Shown: one piece after another, positions 16,149-25,621 of the stretch | How the letters are laid out: each line of letters starts with the position of its first letter | Position numbering within the stretch: the first letter of the stretch is position 1 | Assembly: GCF_023703795.1 (NCBI RefSeq) | Contig: NZ_CP098518.1 | Location: forward strand, 496,001-560,000 | Direction of reading: 5' to 3' | DNA length: 64,000 nucleotides | Source: Haloplanus sp. HW8-1 | GTDB lineage: Archaea > Halobacteriota > Halobacteria > Halobacteriales > Haloferacaceae | Position numbers and translations under genes: made by a program | Notes under the pieces: generated by a model | Databases searched by the model: none | What the model was told of the DNA's origin: nothing | Seen by the model: only the letters and a program-made list of their open reading frames with translations

Positions 16149-16396
16149 TAGTGATTCGGGTGCTGTAGCCTATCCTCCGTCGGTCGGTTCGAACGGGACG
16201 CTCGACGCGTCGGTTTCCGCGTCCGAGGACAGTACGTCGATCCCCCGTGTTACCACAGTCGACGTGTGGAACGCATCGAGCGGCGGCATCCAATCGTCGT
16301 CGTGGTCGGCGGCTTTCGGAACTCCCCGTCCCCGTTTTCGGTTCGCACAGGGACGAGTCCGCGCAGGTTACCAGTGGGACGGAGTCGGACGCGGCA
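16149..16396. other. intergenic stretch without a supportable gene
   Basis: The 248 bases between the convergent chorismate mutase and carbonic anhydrase genes hold several short frames on both strands, but none has halophile-like codon use, a promoter at the right distance or a recognisable motif. A decayed small gene cannot be ruled out. No strong terminator hairpin was seen. Confidence 0.5.
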
Positions 16397-17077
16397 TCAG
16401 TACGCCCACAGTCGCCCGATCCGCTCCGCTATCTCGGCGTGGATCGCCCGCAACGCGTCGGTATCCCGGGTGCCGTCGACGTTGATCACGTGAATCTCGC
16501 CGCGCTGTCCGGGGTAGACGTCCTGGAAGTCGTAGACGACGCCGATGACTGTCACGTCGGGTGGAATCTCCCCGCTCTCGACGAGGAACTCGACCTGTCG
16601 GTCCACGTTGTACTCCACGAGGTGGTTGATCGCGGCCGCTCGGTCCACTCCCGCCGGGAGGGCATCGATACCTGCCTCCAACCGTGATTCCAGCAGGTCG
16701 AGACACCGCTCGATGCCAGGCGGCTCGTCGATGCCGTCGGTCAGATCGTCGTACGCTGCGGTCACGGCACCACAGCCCGTGTGTCCCATGACGACGACGA
16801 TGTCCGTCCCGGTGTGTGCGATCGGATAGAGGACGTCTCCCGAGACGACCTCGCCGGCGTCGGTGCGTTCGAGGACACGGTTACCGATGTTGCCACAGGT
16901 GAACAGGTGGCCCGGGCGGTCGTTCCTCCAGATGTGGTCTTGGAGGACTCGGGAGTCGGAGCAACAGACGGTCACCACCGGGGGGTGCTGGGCGTCCTGC
17001 ACGTCGTCGAATCGGTCCGCGAACGCCTCGGCGTGCTCGTGGTTCCGGTCTAGGAGAGCGACGAACGTTCGGTGCAT
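16397..17077 (-). CDS. beta-class carbonic anhydrase
   Basis: Hydrates CO2 to bicarbonate in the cytoplasm. The 226-residue protein has zinc ligands and partners in order: C39-S-D41-S-R43 and H99-T-G-C102-G. These define the beta class. The start is ATG 17077; an upstream TTG would only add nine non-family residues. A weak TATA-like element lies near 17105, about 28 bases upstream. Neighbours do not suggest a specific pathway; bicarbonate is used by carboxylases. Confidence 0.94.
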   Translation of the reverse strand: MHRTFVALLDRNHEHAEAFADRFDDVQDAQHPPVVTVCCSDSRVLQDHIWRNDRPGHLFTCGNIGNRVLERTDAGEVVSGDVLYPIAHTGTDIVVVMGHTGCGAVTAAYDDLTDGIDEPPGIERCLDLLESRLEAGIDALPAGVDRAAAINHLVEYNVDRQVEFLVESGEIPPDVTVIGVVYDFQDVYPGQRGEIHVINVDGTRDTDALRAIHAEIAERIGRLWAY

Positions 17078-17191
17078 TGGCCCTTGATAACATACCTCCA
17101 GCAATAGCCCTTAGTGGTTGTTGTCCGCGGTCACCGTACGGCTCGTTGGGGGTCGTCCACGGCGTGTGCCGACGACTGATCGCGGCGCGAT

Positions 17192-17980
17192 TCAGTTCCG
17201 GTACGTCTCCGCGAGGGCGTCGAGCGCCTCGTGGTGCTCGGTGGTGTGGGGCGCCGTGAGCGGAGAGATACTGACCCGGCCCTCGACGATGGCCCGGCGG
17301 TCGGTTCCCTGCGGGTCGGGGAGGGTCCCTTCGCGCATCCGCGCCCACACGTTGTCGGTGAGACTGATCCGGCCGCCGTCGCGCTCGGCCCGCATGTCGT
17401 AGAGCGTCGAAGGTTCGGTGACTTCCAGAGGAGCGAGGTCGTCGCCTGGGTCGTGTATCGGGGCGTTGATGTTCAGATATTCGGCCTGCTCGAAGACGCC
17501 GGCGCCGAGGGCGTGTTCGACGAGGTACGTGGTCGCCTCGGCGGCGTTGCGGTAGTCCCGAATCTCGTCGGCAGCGTGTTGCCACTCGCCGTCGTCGCCG
17601 GGCACGTACAACGAGACGGCGATGGCCGGAACGTCGAAGAAGGCGGCTTCGACGGCGGCGCTGACGGTTCCGGAGCGACCGAGGACGTAGGCGCCCAGGT
17701 TGGCGCCGCGGTTGCAGCCCGCGACGACCATGTCGACGTCCGGGCAGAGTGCCTCCAGTCCGACGACGGTGCAGTCCGCGGGCGTGCCGTGGATGGCGTA
17801 CCCGAGTTCGTGTTCCTCCACCTCTACCTCGCGGGACATCGCACGCCCGACGGCGCTCTTGTCGCCGTTCGGGGCGACCGCGGTCACCTCCGCGATGTCG
17901 GAGAGTGTGTCGTAGAGTGCCCGGAACCCGACGGAGCCGATACCGTCGTCGTTCGTCAGGAGGACATGTGGCTCGTCCAT
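17192..17980 (-). CDS. surE: 5'/3'-nucleotidase SurE
   Basis: Metal-dependent nucleoside monophosphatase. The N-terminus has LLTNDDG (8-14) with the metal-binding Asp pair, followed by the typical AVAPNGDKSAVGRAMSRE and GTPADCTVVGLEAL blocks and VAGCNRGANLG near residue 88. The 262-residue length is normal. The start is ATG 17980; the longer open frame upstream is not SurE-like. It lies downstream of, and in the same direction as, the Rsm22-like methyltransferase gene, with an 86-base gap. Confidence 0.95.
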   Translation of the reverse strand: MDEPHVLLTNDDGIGSVGFRALYDTLSDIAEVTAVAPNGDKSAVGRAMSREVEVEEHELGYAIHGTPADCTVVGLEALCPDVDMVVAGCNRGANLGAYVLGRSGTVSAAVEAAFFDVPAIAVSLYVPGDDGEWQHAADEIRDYRNAAEATTYLVEHALGAGVFEQAEYLNINAPIHDPGDDLAPLEVTEPSTLYDMRAERDGGRISLTDNVWARMREGTLPDPQGTDRRAIVEGRVSISPLTAPHTTEHHEALDALAETYRN

Positions 17981-18066
17981 GCCACACCCTCGGGAGGCCG
18001 CCGAGTTAGGCGCTCCGGCTCGTGGCGGCTCGCGGGCGACCGGCCGTGACGCAGTTACGACACCCG

Positions 18067-19458
18067 TCAGGCCACGCGGTCGACGACTGCTTCGTCGTCG
18101 ACGACGAGGTTGTACGCCCCCTCGTCGTCGTTCCAGAGCGCGAGGGCGTTCTCGACGGCGAGGACGGCCCCGTAGTCCGCGTCCCCGAGGGCGCGATTCA
18201 GCGCCGACTCCCGGGTCAGCACCGCGTACTGTTCCAGACGCTCGCTCCCGTCGCCGATCTTGAACAGGGGGTTGCCGCCGTCCGCAAGGTTCCGGCTGAG
18301 TTTCACCGCCAGCAGGTCGATCCGTTCGGTGACGTGTCGCTCCATGTCCGCCATCCGGGCGTGGCGGGCGGCGTCCGCACGGACGTCGACCCGGCGCGTT
18401 CCGTCCCGCCGGAGCAGGGTGTAGGAGAACTTCACCGTCTCGTTGCGGAAGGTCCCCGGCTCGGAGCCGGCGTCGTCGAGGCGGCGCTGGAGTCGCGGCG
18501 CCTCGATCTGCGGTCGCTCGTCGAACGACCAGCCCCGATCCGCCGGCTCCGCGTCCGGCCACAGGCGGAGCGTGGGCGCGTAGACGGTCACCTCCTCGCC
18601 GGCGACCGCCCGCTCGATCCGTCGGAGGCCCGTGCTGGTTTCGAGATCGGCCGGTGCGAGCGCGAGGAGCGTTCCGTCGTCCGCGAGGGCGTTGAGCGCC
18701 CGCTCGACGGCCGAGACGGGATCGTCGAGTTCGCTCAGGACGTTGGCCGCGAGGATCAGGTCGTAGGGGGCGTCCGCGAAGTCGAACTTCTCGATCGGTT
18801 CGCGGTGGATCGTCGTCCGGACGTTCCGTCGCGTCGTCGCGAGCAACGGTTCGAGGACGTCCGCCGCGGCACTTGGCTCGACGGCGTGGTAGTCGACGAG
18901 GGCGTCCTCGGGCAGGTAGTCGAACAGGCCCAGTGCGGGGCCGCCGACACCCGCCCCGACATCGAGAACGCGCAGGCGACGAGGCAGGAGCGATCGCTCG
19001 ACGAGATCGTCGAGCGGGTAGCCGGCGGCGGCATAGTAGTCGGGGAGGTGGTAGATGGCGTAGCCGAGTGCGACCTCAGTGTCGTACTCGACCGGGTTCC
19101 CGCGGTAGTAATCCGCCTTCAGCCGCCGGATCACCTCGCGCAGTCGATCGCCCGCCTCGCCGCGGTGCCAGTCGGTGCCGTAGCGCGCTACGAGGCGGTC
19201 CTCGACCGTCTCGACGTAGCGGTCGGGGAATCGAGTCGGGTCCCAGTCGGTCGGGTGGACCGGCTCCTCGTTCGCGGGGACGAACGTCCCGTCGTCGCGT
19301 TCGAACAGGCCGAGGTCGTACGCCTCCTCCTGAAGCACTCGCCGGACGACGGCCGGATGGGGGCGACCGTCGACGTACTCGGCAATCTCGTCGGGATCGA
19401 TCGGCCGCACCCGGCGGAGGTATTTGGCGTTCGAGCGAACGGACTCGCGGTCGATCAT
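18067..19458 (-). CDS. SAM-dependent methyltransferase, Rsm22-like
   Basis: A 463-residue protein. The central part carries a Rossmann SAM-binding motif LRVLDVGAGVGGPALGLFD (about 163-181), an acidic motif DYHAVEPSAAA and the post-II motif YDLILAANVLSELDD typical of the Rsm22 (small ribosomal subunit) family. The C-terminal region contains KFSYTLLRRDG, also seen in that family. It may act on the ribosome or another RNA. Its ATG overlaps the stop of the dehydrogenase gene upstream by 4 bases, so they are co-translated. Target is inferred from family only. Confidence 0.82.
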   Translation of the reverse strand: MIDRESVRSNAKYLRRVRPIDPDEIAEYVDGRPHPAVVRRVLQEEAYDLGLFERDDGTFVPANEEPVHPTDWDPTRFPDRYVETVEDRLVARYGTDWHRGEAGDRLREVIRRLKADYYRGNPVEYDTEVALGYAIYHLPDYYAAAGYPLDDLVERSLLPRRLRVLDVGAGVGGPALGLFDYLPEDALVDYHAVEPSAAADVLEPLLATTRRNVRTTIHREPIEKFDFADAPYDLILAANVLSELDDPVSAVERALNALADDGTLLALAPADLETSTGLRRIERAVAGEEVTVYAPTLRLWPDAEPADRGWSFDERPQIEAPRLQRRLDDAGSEPGTFRNETVKFSYTLLRRDGTRRVDVRADAARHARMADMERHVTERIDLLAVKLSRNLADGGNPLFKIGDGSERLEQYAVLTRESALNRALGDADYGAVLAVENALALWNDDEGAYNLVVDDEAVVDRVA

Positions 19459-20186
19459 TCGCCCGCCTCGCGATAGAGGTCTTCGAAGGTCTCACCGTCG
19501 GCATCCGCGATCCGGCGGGCGGCCTCGGCGACGGCGTCCGCGCCGTCGAACGTCTCCTGTATCTCGCGGTACACGTGGGGCGTACCGCCGGTGACCGTCC
19601 CGACGAGGTCGTCCATCGCCGCCGAGACGGGCGTCGCGAACTCCTCGGGGACGTCCGCGGCGGCGAGGGCGTACGCGAGGACGGCGGTGTGTGCGCCGGC
19701 CTGGACCGTCTCCATCGCGGCGTCGTGTTCCTCGGCGGTCGTCTCGAAGGTGTGGTTGCCCGCGGCGGCGACGTCCTCGCGGATGGCGTCGGTGACCGGT
19801 CCCGGCGCGTCGGCGACGACGGCCACGTTCCCGGGCGCGTTCGACGCGGCGAAGAGGGGATGCATCGACAGCCGCTCGCGGTCGGGCAACGCCTCACGCA
19901 TCGCCGCCACCGGTCCGCGCATCACGCCGCTCACGTCGCACATCGCCCGCTCGGCTCGGGGGGCATACCCCTCGACGGCCGCGGTGACGGCGGAGATGGG
20001 TACGGCCAGACAGACCGCGTCGAACGTCTCGGTCGTGTCCGCCGGCACCGCCCGCACCCCGTCGCCGAGGGTCGCGGCGGCCCGCTCCGCAACCGCGGCG
20101 TCGACGTCGGCGAGAGCGACGGGTCGGTCGACGGTCCGGGCGACCCAACGGCCCATCTCGCCGGCGCCGACCACCAGCAGATCCAT
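19455..20186 (-). CDS. tyrA: prephenate/arogenate dehydrogenase
   Basis: NAD(P)-dependent enzyme for tyrosine synthesis. The 243-residue protein starts with the dinucleotide motif LLVVGAGEMGRW (GxGxxG, 7-12), followed by DVSGVMRGPVAAM and SMHPLFAASN (His-Pro of the active site) and a helical domain. It fits the short archaeal TyrA. The start ATG 20186 is 27 bases downstream of a CTTTTGA element, so leaderless. It completes the route from the nearby chorismate mutase. Prephenate versus arogenate use cannot be told. Confidence 0.9.
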   Translation of the reverse strand: MDLLVVGAGEMGRWVARTVDRPVALADVDAAVAERAAATLGDGVRAVPADTTETFDAVCLAVPISAVTAAVEGYAPRAERAMCDVSGVMRGPVAAMREALPDRERLSMHPLFAASNAPGNVAVVADAPGPVTDAIREDVAAAGNHTFETTAEEHDAAMETVQAGAHTAVLAYALAAADVPEEFATPVSAAMDDLVGTVTGGTPHVYREIQETFDGADAVAEAARRIADADGETFEDLYREAGE

Positions 20187-20248
20187 GGGCGTGGCTTCCC
20201 CCTCACCGATCAAAAGGGGTTCGGTGCGGGCGGTGGCGCGCCGGCCAT

Positions 20249-21418
20249 CTATAGGTCGAGGCCGAACGCGAGGTTGGCGAGGAGGAGGACGAGCGCCAGT
20301 CCCGTCACGGCCGCGAGCAGGCCGTAGGCAACGGCCCAGCCGGCCACGTCGGAGAGGACGCCGACGACGACACTCCCCGTCGCCCCGAGCACCATGTACG
20401 CGGTGCGGACAAGGCCGAAGGCGGCGCCGCGTTCGTCGGCTTCGAACTTGTCGAAAAAGCGCGACTGGACGGGCGCCCCCCAGGTCATCGCGATGCCGAC
20501 GAAGGCGATGGCGAGCGGGAGCGACCCCCGAGGACCGACGACGAGGATCGTGTACCCCACGACGCCGGCCGCCATCGTCCCGACGGCGGCGCCGTCGCGC
20601 CCGACGCGGTCCGACACCCACCCGATCGTCGGCGTCCCGAGACCACTGACGACGAAGTACGCCGAGAACAGGATCCCGGCGCTCGTCTCGGGCAGGTCGC
20701 GGAAGGAGACGAGAAAGGCCGGGAGGAAGGAGGCCGTCGCCTGCCAGGCGAAGGCACCCAGAAAGGCGACGAGGGTGGTGAAGGCGATGGGCGGGCGGAC
20801 GAGCAGGTCGATCAGCGGTCTGATCGCCATCCGGTCGCGCATCGACTCGCCGGGGCGCTCCGGCGGTGTCCGCTCGACCTGCCAGGCGAACGCCACGTAG
20901 ACCGGGATCGCGACGGCGGCACCGACGCCGATGGCGGTCCGCCAGCCGAACCGAACGGCCAGAGCCGTGGCGACGACGGGCGCGACCAGCCCCGCCAGTG
21001 GTCCACCGCTGACGTGGAGACCGATCGCGCGCCCGATGTCGTCGAACTCCTTCGTGAGCAGGGAGGTGGCGACGCTGTAATGGAGTCCTGCCCCCGCACC
21101 GAGGACGACGGTCAGAATCCCGAACACCGCGAACGTGGGCGCGAGTGCGAGCGACAGGCTGGCGACGGCGGTGATTCCCACCGCCGCGAGGATCACCCGT
21201 CGCTCCCCGAAGCGGTCGCCGAGGATGCCCGACGGAAACTGCGTGAGAGCGTAGGCGGCCCACATGCCCGAGAGCGCGAGGCCCACCGCGCCCGTCGAGA
21301 CGTCGTAGTGTCCCGTTACGTCGGGGACGACCGGGCTGATGACCAGCCGCGCCAGCATCGTGGCGGCGAACGCGAGCGTACAGAGTGCGAGGACCGTGTG
21401 GCGGTACCGCCAGTTCAC
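20249..21418 (-). CDS. MFS transporter
   Basis: Major facilitator superfamily permease of 389 residues with twelve hydrophobic segments. GILGDRFGERRVILAAVG near residue 65 is the loop 2-3 signature and GWVSDRVGRDG near 272 is its repeat in the second half. Substrate unknown. The start is GTG 21418, 49 bases after the M24 peptidase stop, with no clear promoter between, so it may be co-transcribed with the peptidase. Confidence 0.88.
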   Translation of the reverse strand: MNWRYRHTVLALCTLAFAATMLARLVISPVVPDVTGHYDVSTGAVGLALSGMWAAYALTQFPSGILGDRFGERRVILAAVGITAVASLSLALAPTFAVFGILTVVLGAGAGLHYSVATSLLTKEFDDIGRAIGLHVSGGPLAGLVAPVVATALAVRFGWRTAIGVGAAVAIPVYVAFAWQVERTPPERPGESMRDRMAIRPLIDLLVRPPIAFTTLVAFLGAFAWQATASFLPAFLVSFRDLPETSAGILFSAYFVVSGLGTPTIGWVSDRVGRDGAAVGTMAAGVVGYTILVVGPRGSLPLAIAFVGIAMTWGAPVQSRFFDKFEADERGAAFGLVRTAYMVLGATGSVVVGVLSDVAGWAVAYGLLAAVTGLALVLLLANLAFGLDL

Positions 21419-21467
21419 ACCCGCTCTGGGCCGACCGCGGCGAAGTGCCTTGCGATCCGTCGGCGTC

Positions 21468-22634
21468 TCAGACGACCAGTTCGACCGGATACTCCGTCAG
21501 GTTCTCGTAGCCGTCTTCGGTGACGACGATCAGATCCTCGATGCGAACGCCCCCCACTGCGGGATCGTACAGGCCGGGTTCGATCGTGATCACGTTCCCG
21601 GGTTCGAGTTCGTCGCCGTCGGGGCCGATCCGTGGCAGTTCGTGGACGTCGAGACCGACGCCGTGGCCGGTGCTGTGGATGAACCCTGTTTCCGCCGACG
21701 GATCGGCACGGAGCGTCGGGAGCCCGGCGTCCTCGTAGACGTCACAGGCGGCGGCGTGGACCGCCTCGCCCGTGACGCCGGGTTCGACGGCGTCGAGCGC
21801 GGCCCGCCGTGCCTCGTCGGTCAGGTCGAACCACTCCCGCAGCGTCGGATCGGGGGTCCCCCGCAGGAAGGTCCGCGTGATGTCGCCGTGATACTTCGTT
21901 TCCTTGTCGCGGGGAAAGATGTCGACGACGATGGGTTCGTCGGCACGGAGTGGCCCCGAGCCCCGCTCGTGCGGGTCGGCGGTGTCGGTGCCGCAGGCGA
22001 CGATGGTCTCGTCGAGCGCACACCCGTCCTCCAGCAGCGTCCGTTCGATCGCCAGGCGGACGGCCTCGCTCGTCAGGGGGTCGCCGTCGCGGTGGAGGAC
22101 GCCCTCGACGACCGTCGCCGACTCGATCAACGACTCGGCGGTCGCCATCGCCCGCTCGTTCGCCCGCTGGGTCCGTCGGACGTGCTCGACTTCCGCCGGC
22201 GTCTTGACCGCACGGATCCGCGTCACCGTGTCCTCGTCGTCGACGTCGACGGTCACGCCGGCGTCGCGCAGGCCGTCCGCGGTACCGAGCGGGAACCGCG
22301 CGGGGACGACCACCGATTCGACGCCCCGGTCGGCGAGGAAGTCCGCGACGACGGCCGCCCGCCCGTCCACGGGGCCGGCCTCGCTCGTCCGCTCGCGGTA
22401 GTCGTAGGCCGAGAGGCGAGAGACGGAGTCGGCCCGGGACTCCTTTTTCGCGCGGCCGTATTCCAGCCCGGAGACGAGCAGGTGGACGCCGTCTGGCGTG
22501 TGACAGGTGACGAACGGGTCGGGCGCGTCGAACCCCGAGAGATACCGCTGGGTCGAGTCGGTGCCGTCGGCGTCGACGAGATACCCATCCCGGTCGCCGA
22601 GTGTGGCGTCGAGCGCGGAGAGGTCCGGTTGCAT
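21468..22634 (-). CDS. M24 family metallopeptidase (Xaa-Pro aminopeptidase-like)
   Basis: A 388-residue cytoplasmic aminopeptidase, probably proline-specific. The pita-bread metal ligands are in order: Asp in VVDIFPRD (near 240), Asp in HGDITRTF, His in [12 protein letters not shown] (near 330), Glu in ITIEPGLY and Glu in VRIEDLIVV. An N-terminal creatinase-like domain covers residues 1-150. The start is ATG 22634, about 31 bases from a GTATTTGC element. An MFS gene follows; peptide catabolism coupled to transport is a guess. Confidence 0.92.
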   Translation of the reverse strand: MQPDLSALDATLGDRDGYLVDADGTDSTQRYLSGFDAPDPFVTCHTPDGVHLLVSGLEYGRAKKESRADSVSRLSAYDYRERTSEAGPVDGRAAVVADFLADRGVESVVVPARFPLGTADGLRDAGVTVDVDDEDTVTRIRAVKTPAEVEHVRRTQRANERAMATAESLIESATVVEGVLHRDGDPLTSEAVRLAIERTLLEDGCALDETIVACGTDTADPHERGSGPLRADEPIVVDIFPRDKETKYHGDITRTFLRGTPDPTLREWFDLTDEARRAALDAVEPGVTGEAVHAAACDVYEDAGLPTLRADPSAETGFIHSTGHGVGLDVHELPRIGPDGDELEPGNVITIEPGLYDPAVGGVRIEDLIVVTEDGYENLTEYPVELVV

Positions 22635-22723
22635 GCCTCCCCGTCGGGGATGGGAGAGCAAATACGCTTGGTCGGACGCCTCACAACGCAACCGTTTTAT
22701 CTGTCGATTCGATGAAAACTCGT

Positions 22724-24871
22724 ATGAGCGAGTCGATTCGGGTACTCTACGTCGACGGAGTATCCGAACACGCGGAACGGACCGCTACGGCGCTCGAACG
22801 CGACGCCGAGGCGTTCGACGTCACGGTAGCGACGACTGCGGAGAAGGGGTTACATCGGCTCACGACCGAGGACGTCGACTGTGTCGTCTCGACCTACGAA
22901 CTGCCGGATCGTGACGGCGTCGGACTGCTCGAAACGGTCCGCGATCGACACCCTGCCCTCCCGCTCATCCTCATTGCCGATGGGGCGTCGGAGTCGGTCG
23001 TCGCCGAGGCGCTCTCGGCCGGCGTGACCCACTGCATCTCGGAGGCCGACGCCGACAGACGGCGACGGCTCGCCGAGCGGATCCCCGCGGCGGTCGATCA
23101 CCGCCGTCGTCTCTCTCCCGACCATCGGGAGGTGTTCGAGTCGATTCCCGACGGCGTCGTGGTCCACGACGCGGACGGGACGGTTGTGGACGTAAACGAG
23201 GCGTACGCGGCGATGTTCGGCTACGAGCGGCGGGAACTGCTGGATGCCGGCCTCGATGCCATCCTGCCGGACGAAACGCCGTATTCGGCGACTGCGGCCA
23301 GACGCCGGGTTCGGGAGGCCGCCGACCGGGGCCCACGGACGTTCGAGTGGCCCGGCGTGACGGCCGACGGCGAGCGATTCTGGACGGAGGTCCATCTCGC
23401 GTCGACGCGTCTCGACGGCCGTGATCGTCTCCTCGCGGTCGTCCGCGAAATCACCGACCGCAAGGAGCGCGAACGCGACCTCGAGCGGTACCGAACCGTC
23501 ATCAACACGATCCCGGACATGGCCTACGTGATGGACGCTGATCTCCGGTTTGCGGTCGTCAACGACACGCTCGTGGCGGAGACGGGCTACGACCGCGAGG
23601 AGCTACTCGGCGCCCACATCTCGCTGCTTCTCGACGACGACGCGATCGAGCGCGTCGTGGATATCCGCGAGCGACTCAGGGCTGACGAGGGCGGGTTCGG
23701 ACGGCTCGAAACCGACATCGAAACCGCACGCGGCGACCGCATCTCCTGTGAGATCAGGGGGAAGTTCCTCCGAGATCCGGACGGATCGAGGTCTCGGGAC
23801 ACTGCAGGGATCATCAGGGACGTCACCGAGCGCAAGGAGCGCGAACGGGAGTTGGAGGCCCAGGTAACCGCGATGCACGCGGCGACCGACGGCATCGCCA
23901 TCCTCGATGCGGACGGAACGTACCGCTTCGTCAACGAGGCCCACGCCGACATCTACGGCTACGCCGACCCGGAGGCGCTCGTCGACGAGACGTGGCGGCT
24001 GTGTTACGACGACGACGAACTCGACCGCTTCGAAGGGAACGTCATGCCGACGCTGTTTGCCGACGGTGCCTGGCGGGGCGAGGCGGTCGGGATCCGCGCG
24101 GACGGCAGCACGTTCCCCCAGGAACTCACCTTGAGCCTGACCGACCGCGGGCGAATCGTCTGTGTCGTCCGTGACATCACCGAGCGCAAGGAGCGCGAAC
24201 GCGAGCTGGAACGCCAGAACGAGCGACTGGAGGAGTTCACCAGCGTCGTCTCTCATGACCTCCGGAACCCGCTGAACATCGTCGGCGGTCGACTGGAACT
24301 GGCCCGGGAGACGTGTGACAGCGACCACCTCGACCGTGCCGCGGACGCCCTCGAACGGAGCGTCGCACTCATCGAGGACCTGCGGACGTTGGCCCGCGAC
24401 GGCAACCACGTCGGCGAACTCGAACCGGTCGATCTCGGCGATCTTACGACCCGTTGCTGGCGAAACGTCCCGACGACCGACGCGACGCTGATCACCGCCA
24501 CCGATCGGACCATCCGGTGTGATCCGGGCCGGCTTCAGGAACTCCTCGAGAACCTGATGCGGAACAGCGTGGAGCATGGCTCCACGAACAATCGGCCGGC
24601 GGCCGACGACGGGGTCGACCCCGGTGACGGCGGTGTCACCGTCACCGTCGGGGAGACGGACGGCGGCTTCTACGTCGCCGACGACGGGCCGGGGATTCCC
24701 GCCGACGAGCGCGAGCGAGTGTTCGAGAGCGGCTACTCGACCGCCGGGGGGACGGGATTCGGCCTCTCGATCGTCCGCGACGTCGCGAACGCGCACGGCT
24801 GGACGATCCAGGTGACCGAAAGCGACGCGGGCGGGGCACGGTTCGAGATCACCGGCGTCGAGGATCCGTGA
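22724..24871 (+). CDS. PAS-domain histidine kinase with degenerate N-terminal receiver
   Basis: A 715-residue soluble sensor kinase. Order: receiver-like domain (1-125), three PAS domains (about 130-250, 260-385, 385-505), each ending in a D-I/V-T-E/D-R-KERERELE linker, HisKA with SVVSHDLRNPLNI (phospho-His near 511), and HATPase with N box, G1 (YVADDGPGIP) and G2 (TGFGLSIVRDV). The receiver lacks the phosphoacceptor: VVSTYELPDRDG has Thr where VVSDY is usual, and the conserved Lys region is also changed. No membrane span is visible. ATG 22724 is 27 bases after a TTTTAT box at 22694-22699, while ATG 22712 is too close to it. The cognate regulator is not nearby. Confidence 0.93.
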   Translation: MSESIRVLYVDGVSEHAERTATALERDAEAFDVTVATTAEKGLHRLTTEDVDCVVSTYELPDRDGVGLLETVRDRHPALPLILIADGASESVVAEALSAGVTHCISEADADRRRRLAERIPAAVDHRRRLSPDHREVFESIPDGVVVHDADGTVVDVNEAYAAMFGYERRELLDAGLDAILPDETPYSATAARRRVREAADRGPRTFEWPGVTADGERFWTEVHLASTRLDGRDRLLAVVREITDRKERERDLERYRTVINTIPDMAYVMDADLRFAVVNDTLVAETGYDREELLGAHISLLLDDDAIERVVDIRERLRADEGGFGRLETDIETARGDRISCEIRGKFLRDPDGSRSRDTAGIIRDVTERKERERELEAQVTAMHAATDGIAILDADGTYRFVNEAHADIYGYADPEALVDETWRLCYDDDELDRFEGNVMPTLFADGAWRGEAVGIRADGSTFPQELTLSLTDRGRIVCVVRDITERKERERELERQNERLEEFTSVVSHDLRNPLNIVGGRLELARETCDSDHLDRAADALERSVALIEDLRTLARDGNHVGELEPVDLGDLTTRCWRNVPTTDATLITATDRTIRCDPGRLQELLENLMRNSVEHGSTNNRPAADDGVDPGDGGVTVTVGETDGGFYVADDGPGIPADERERVFESGYSTAGGTGFGLSIVRDVANAHGWTIQVTESDAGGARFEITGVEDP

Positions 24872-24883
24872 CGGGTCCGAGGA

Positions 24884-25573
24884 TCACGTCAGCGTCCGGA
24901 CGGCGTCGACGAGAAAGACGACGCCGAACCCGCCGAGTACGAGGGCGCTGGCGCCGGCGACGACGGGCGTGAACGCGGCCACCCGCCGCTGGGCCGCCCG
25001 GAGCGCCGCCGGGAACCCGGTGATCCACACGCCGATGCCGAGGAAGAATCCGGCGATGAGCGCCGGGCTCCCGGTCCGGACCACCAACAGGCCCGCGAGG
25101 TCGGCCCCGACGTAGGGCGTATAGGAGAGTACGTCGAGGCGTCCGGGTTCGAGCAGTCCAACGCCGATGGTCAGCCAGAACAGGATCTGGTAGGGATTGG
25201 TGAGCGCGAGCACGAACGCCTTCCGAAAGCCGGTCGCCGCCCGGGCCGCCGCCCCGTTGGTCGGGACCGCGTCCATCCTGCCGGTCACGTCCGATGCGGC
25301 GCCGTAGGCGAAATAGAGCATGAGGAGGCCGCCGACGCCGACCATCGCAGCCCGGACCGTCGGGAAGCGTTCGACGAAGGTGACGACGCCGAGCAGCGCA
25401 CAGACGAAAAAGACGGCGTCGGCGGTCATCGCCCCGAGGCCGGTCCGGACGCCGGCCACCCACCCGTTGGTGACCGACTCCTCGGCGATGACGGCGTTCA
25501 TCGGGCCGGGTGGGGCGGCGAGGGCGAGGCCGAAGACGACGCCGGCCAGGAGGGATGGCAGGGGACTTGGCAC
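24884..25573 (-). CDS. LysE family translocator
   Basis: A 229-residue membrane exporter with six hydrophobic segments. AAPPGPMNAVI (near 19-29) is the family's N-terminal signature and KAFVLALTNPYQILFWL near 122 the second conserved block. Exports amino acids or similar solutes; substrate unknown. GTG 25573 lies 27 bases after a GTTTTTCT element, so a leaderless GTG start. It converges with the histidine kinase gene. Confidence 0.9.
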   Translation of the reverse strand: MPSPLPSLLAGVVFGLALAAPPGPMNAVIAEESVTNGWVAGVRTGLGAMTADAVFFVCALLGVVTFVERFPTVRAAMVGVGGLLMLYFAYGAASDVTGRMDAVPTNGAAARAATGFRKAFVLALTNPYQILFWLTIGVGLLEPGRLDVLSYTPYVGADLAGLLVVRTGSPALIAGFFLGIGVWITGFPAALRAAQRRVAAFTPVVAGASALVLGGFGVVFLVDAVRTLT

Positions 25574-25621
25574 GGCCGATCCCTGGACGTCCGTGAGAAA
25601 AACGCTACCGCTTCGCCGGCG

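Noticed and set aside
16149-16396. Short frames with cysteines between chorismate mutase and carbonic anhydrase.
   Set aside because: No start with a promoter, no family resemblance and no codon bias; kept only as an intergenic note.
19455-21263. A 602-codon frame joining the MFS region to the prephenate dehydrogenase.
   Set aside because: Only the last 243 codons have dehydrogenase motifs; the part before ATG 20186 reads the MFS gene in another frame.
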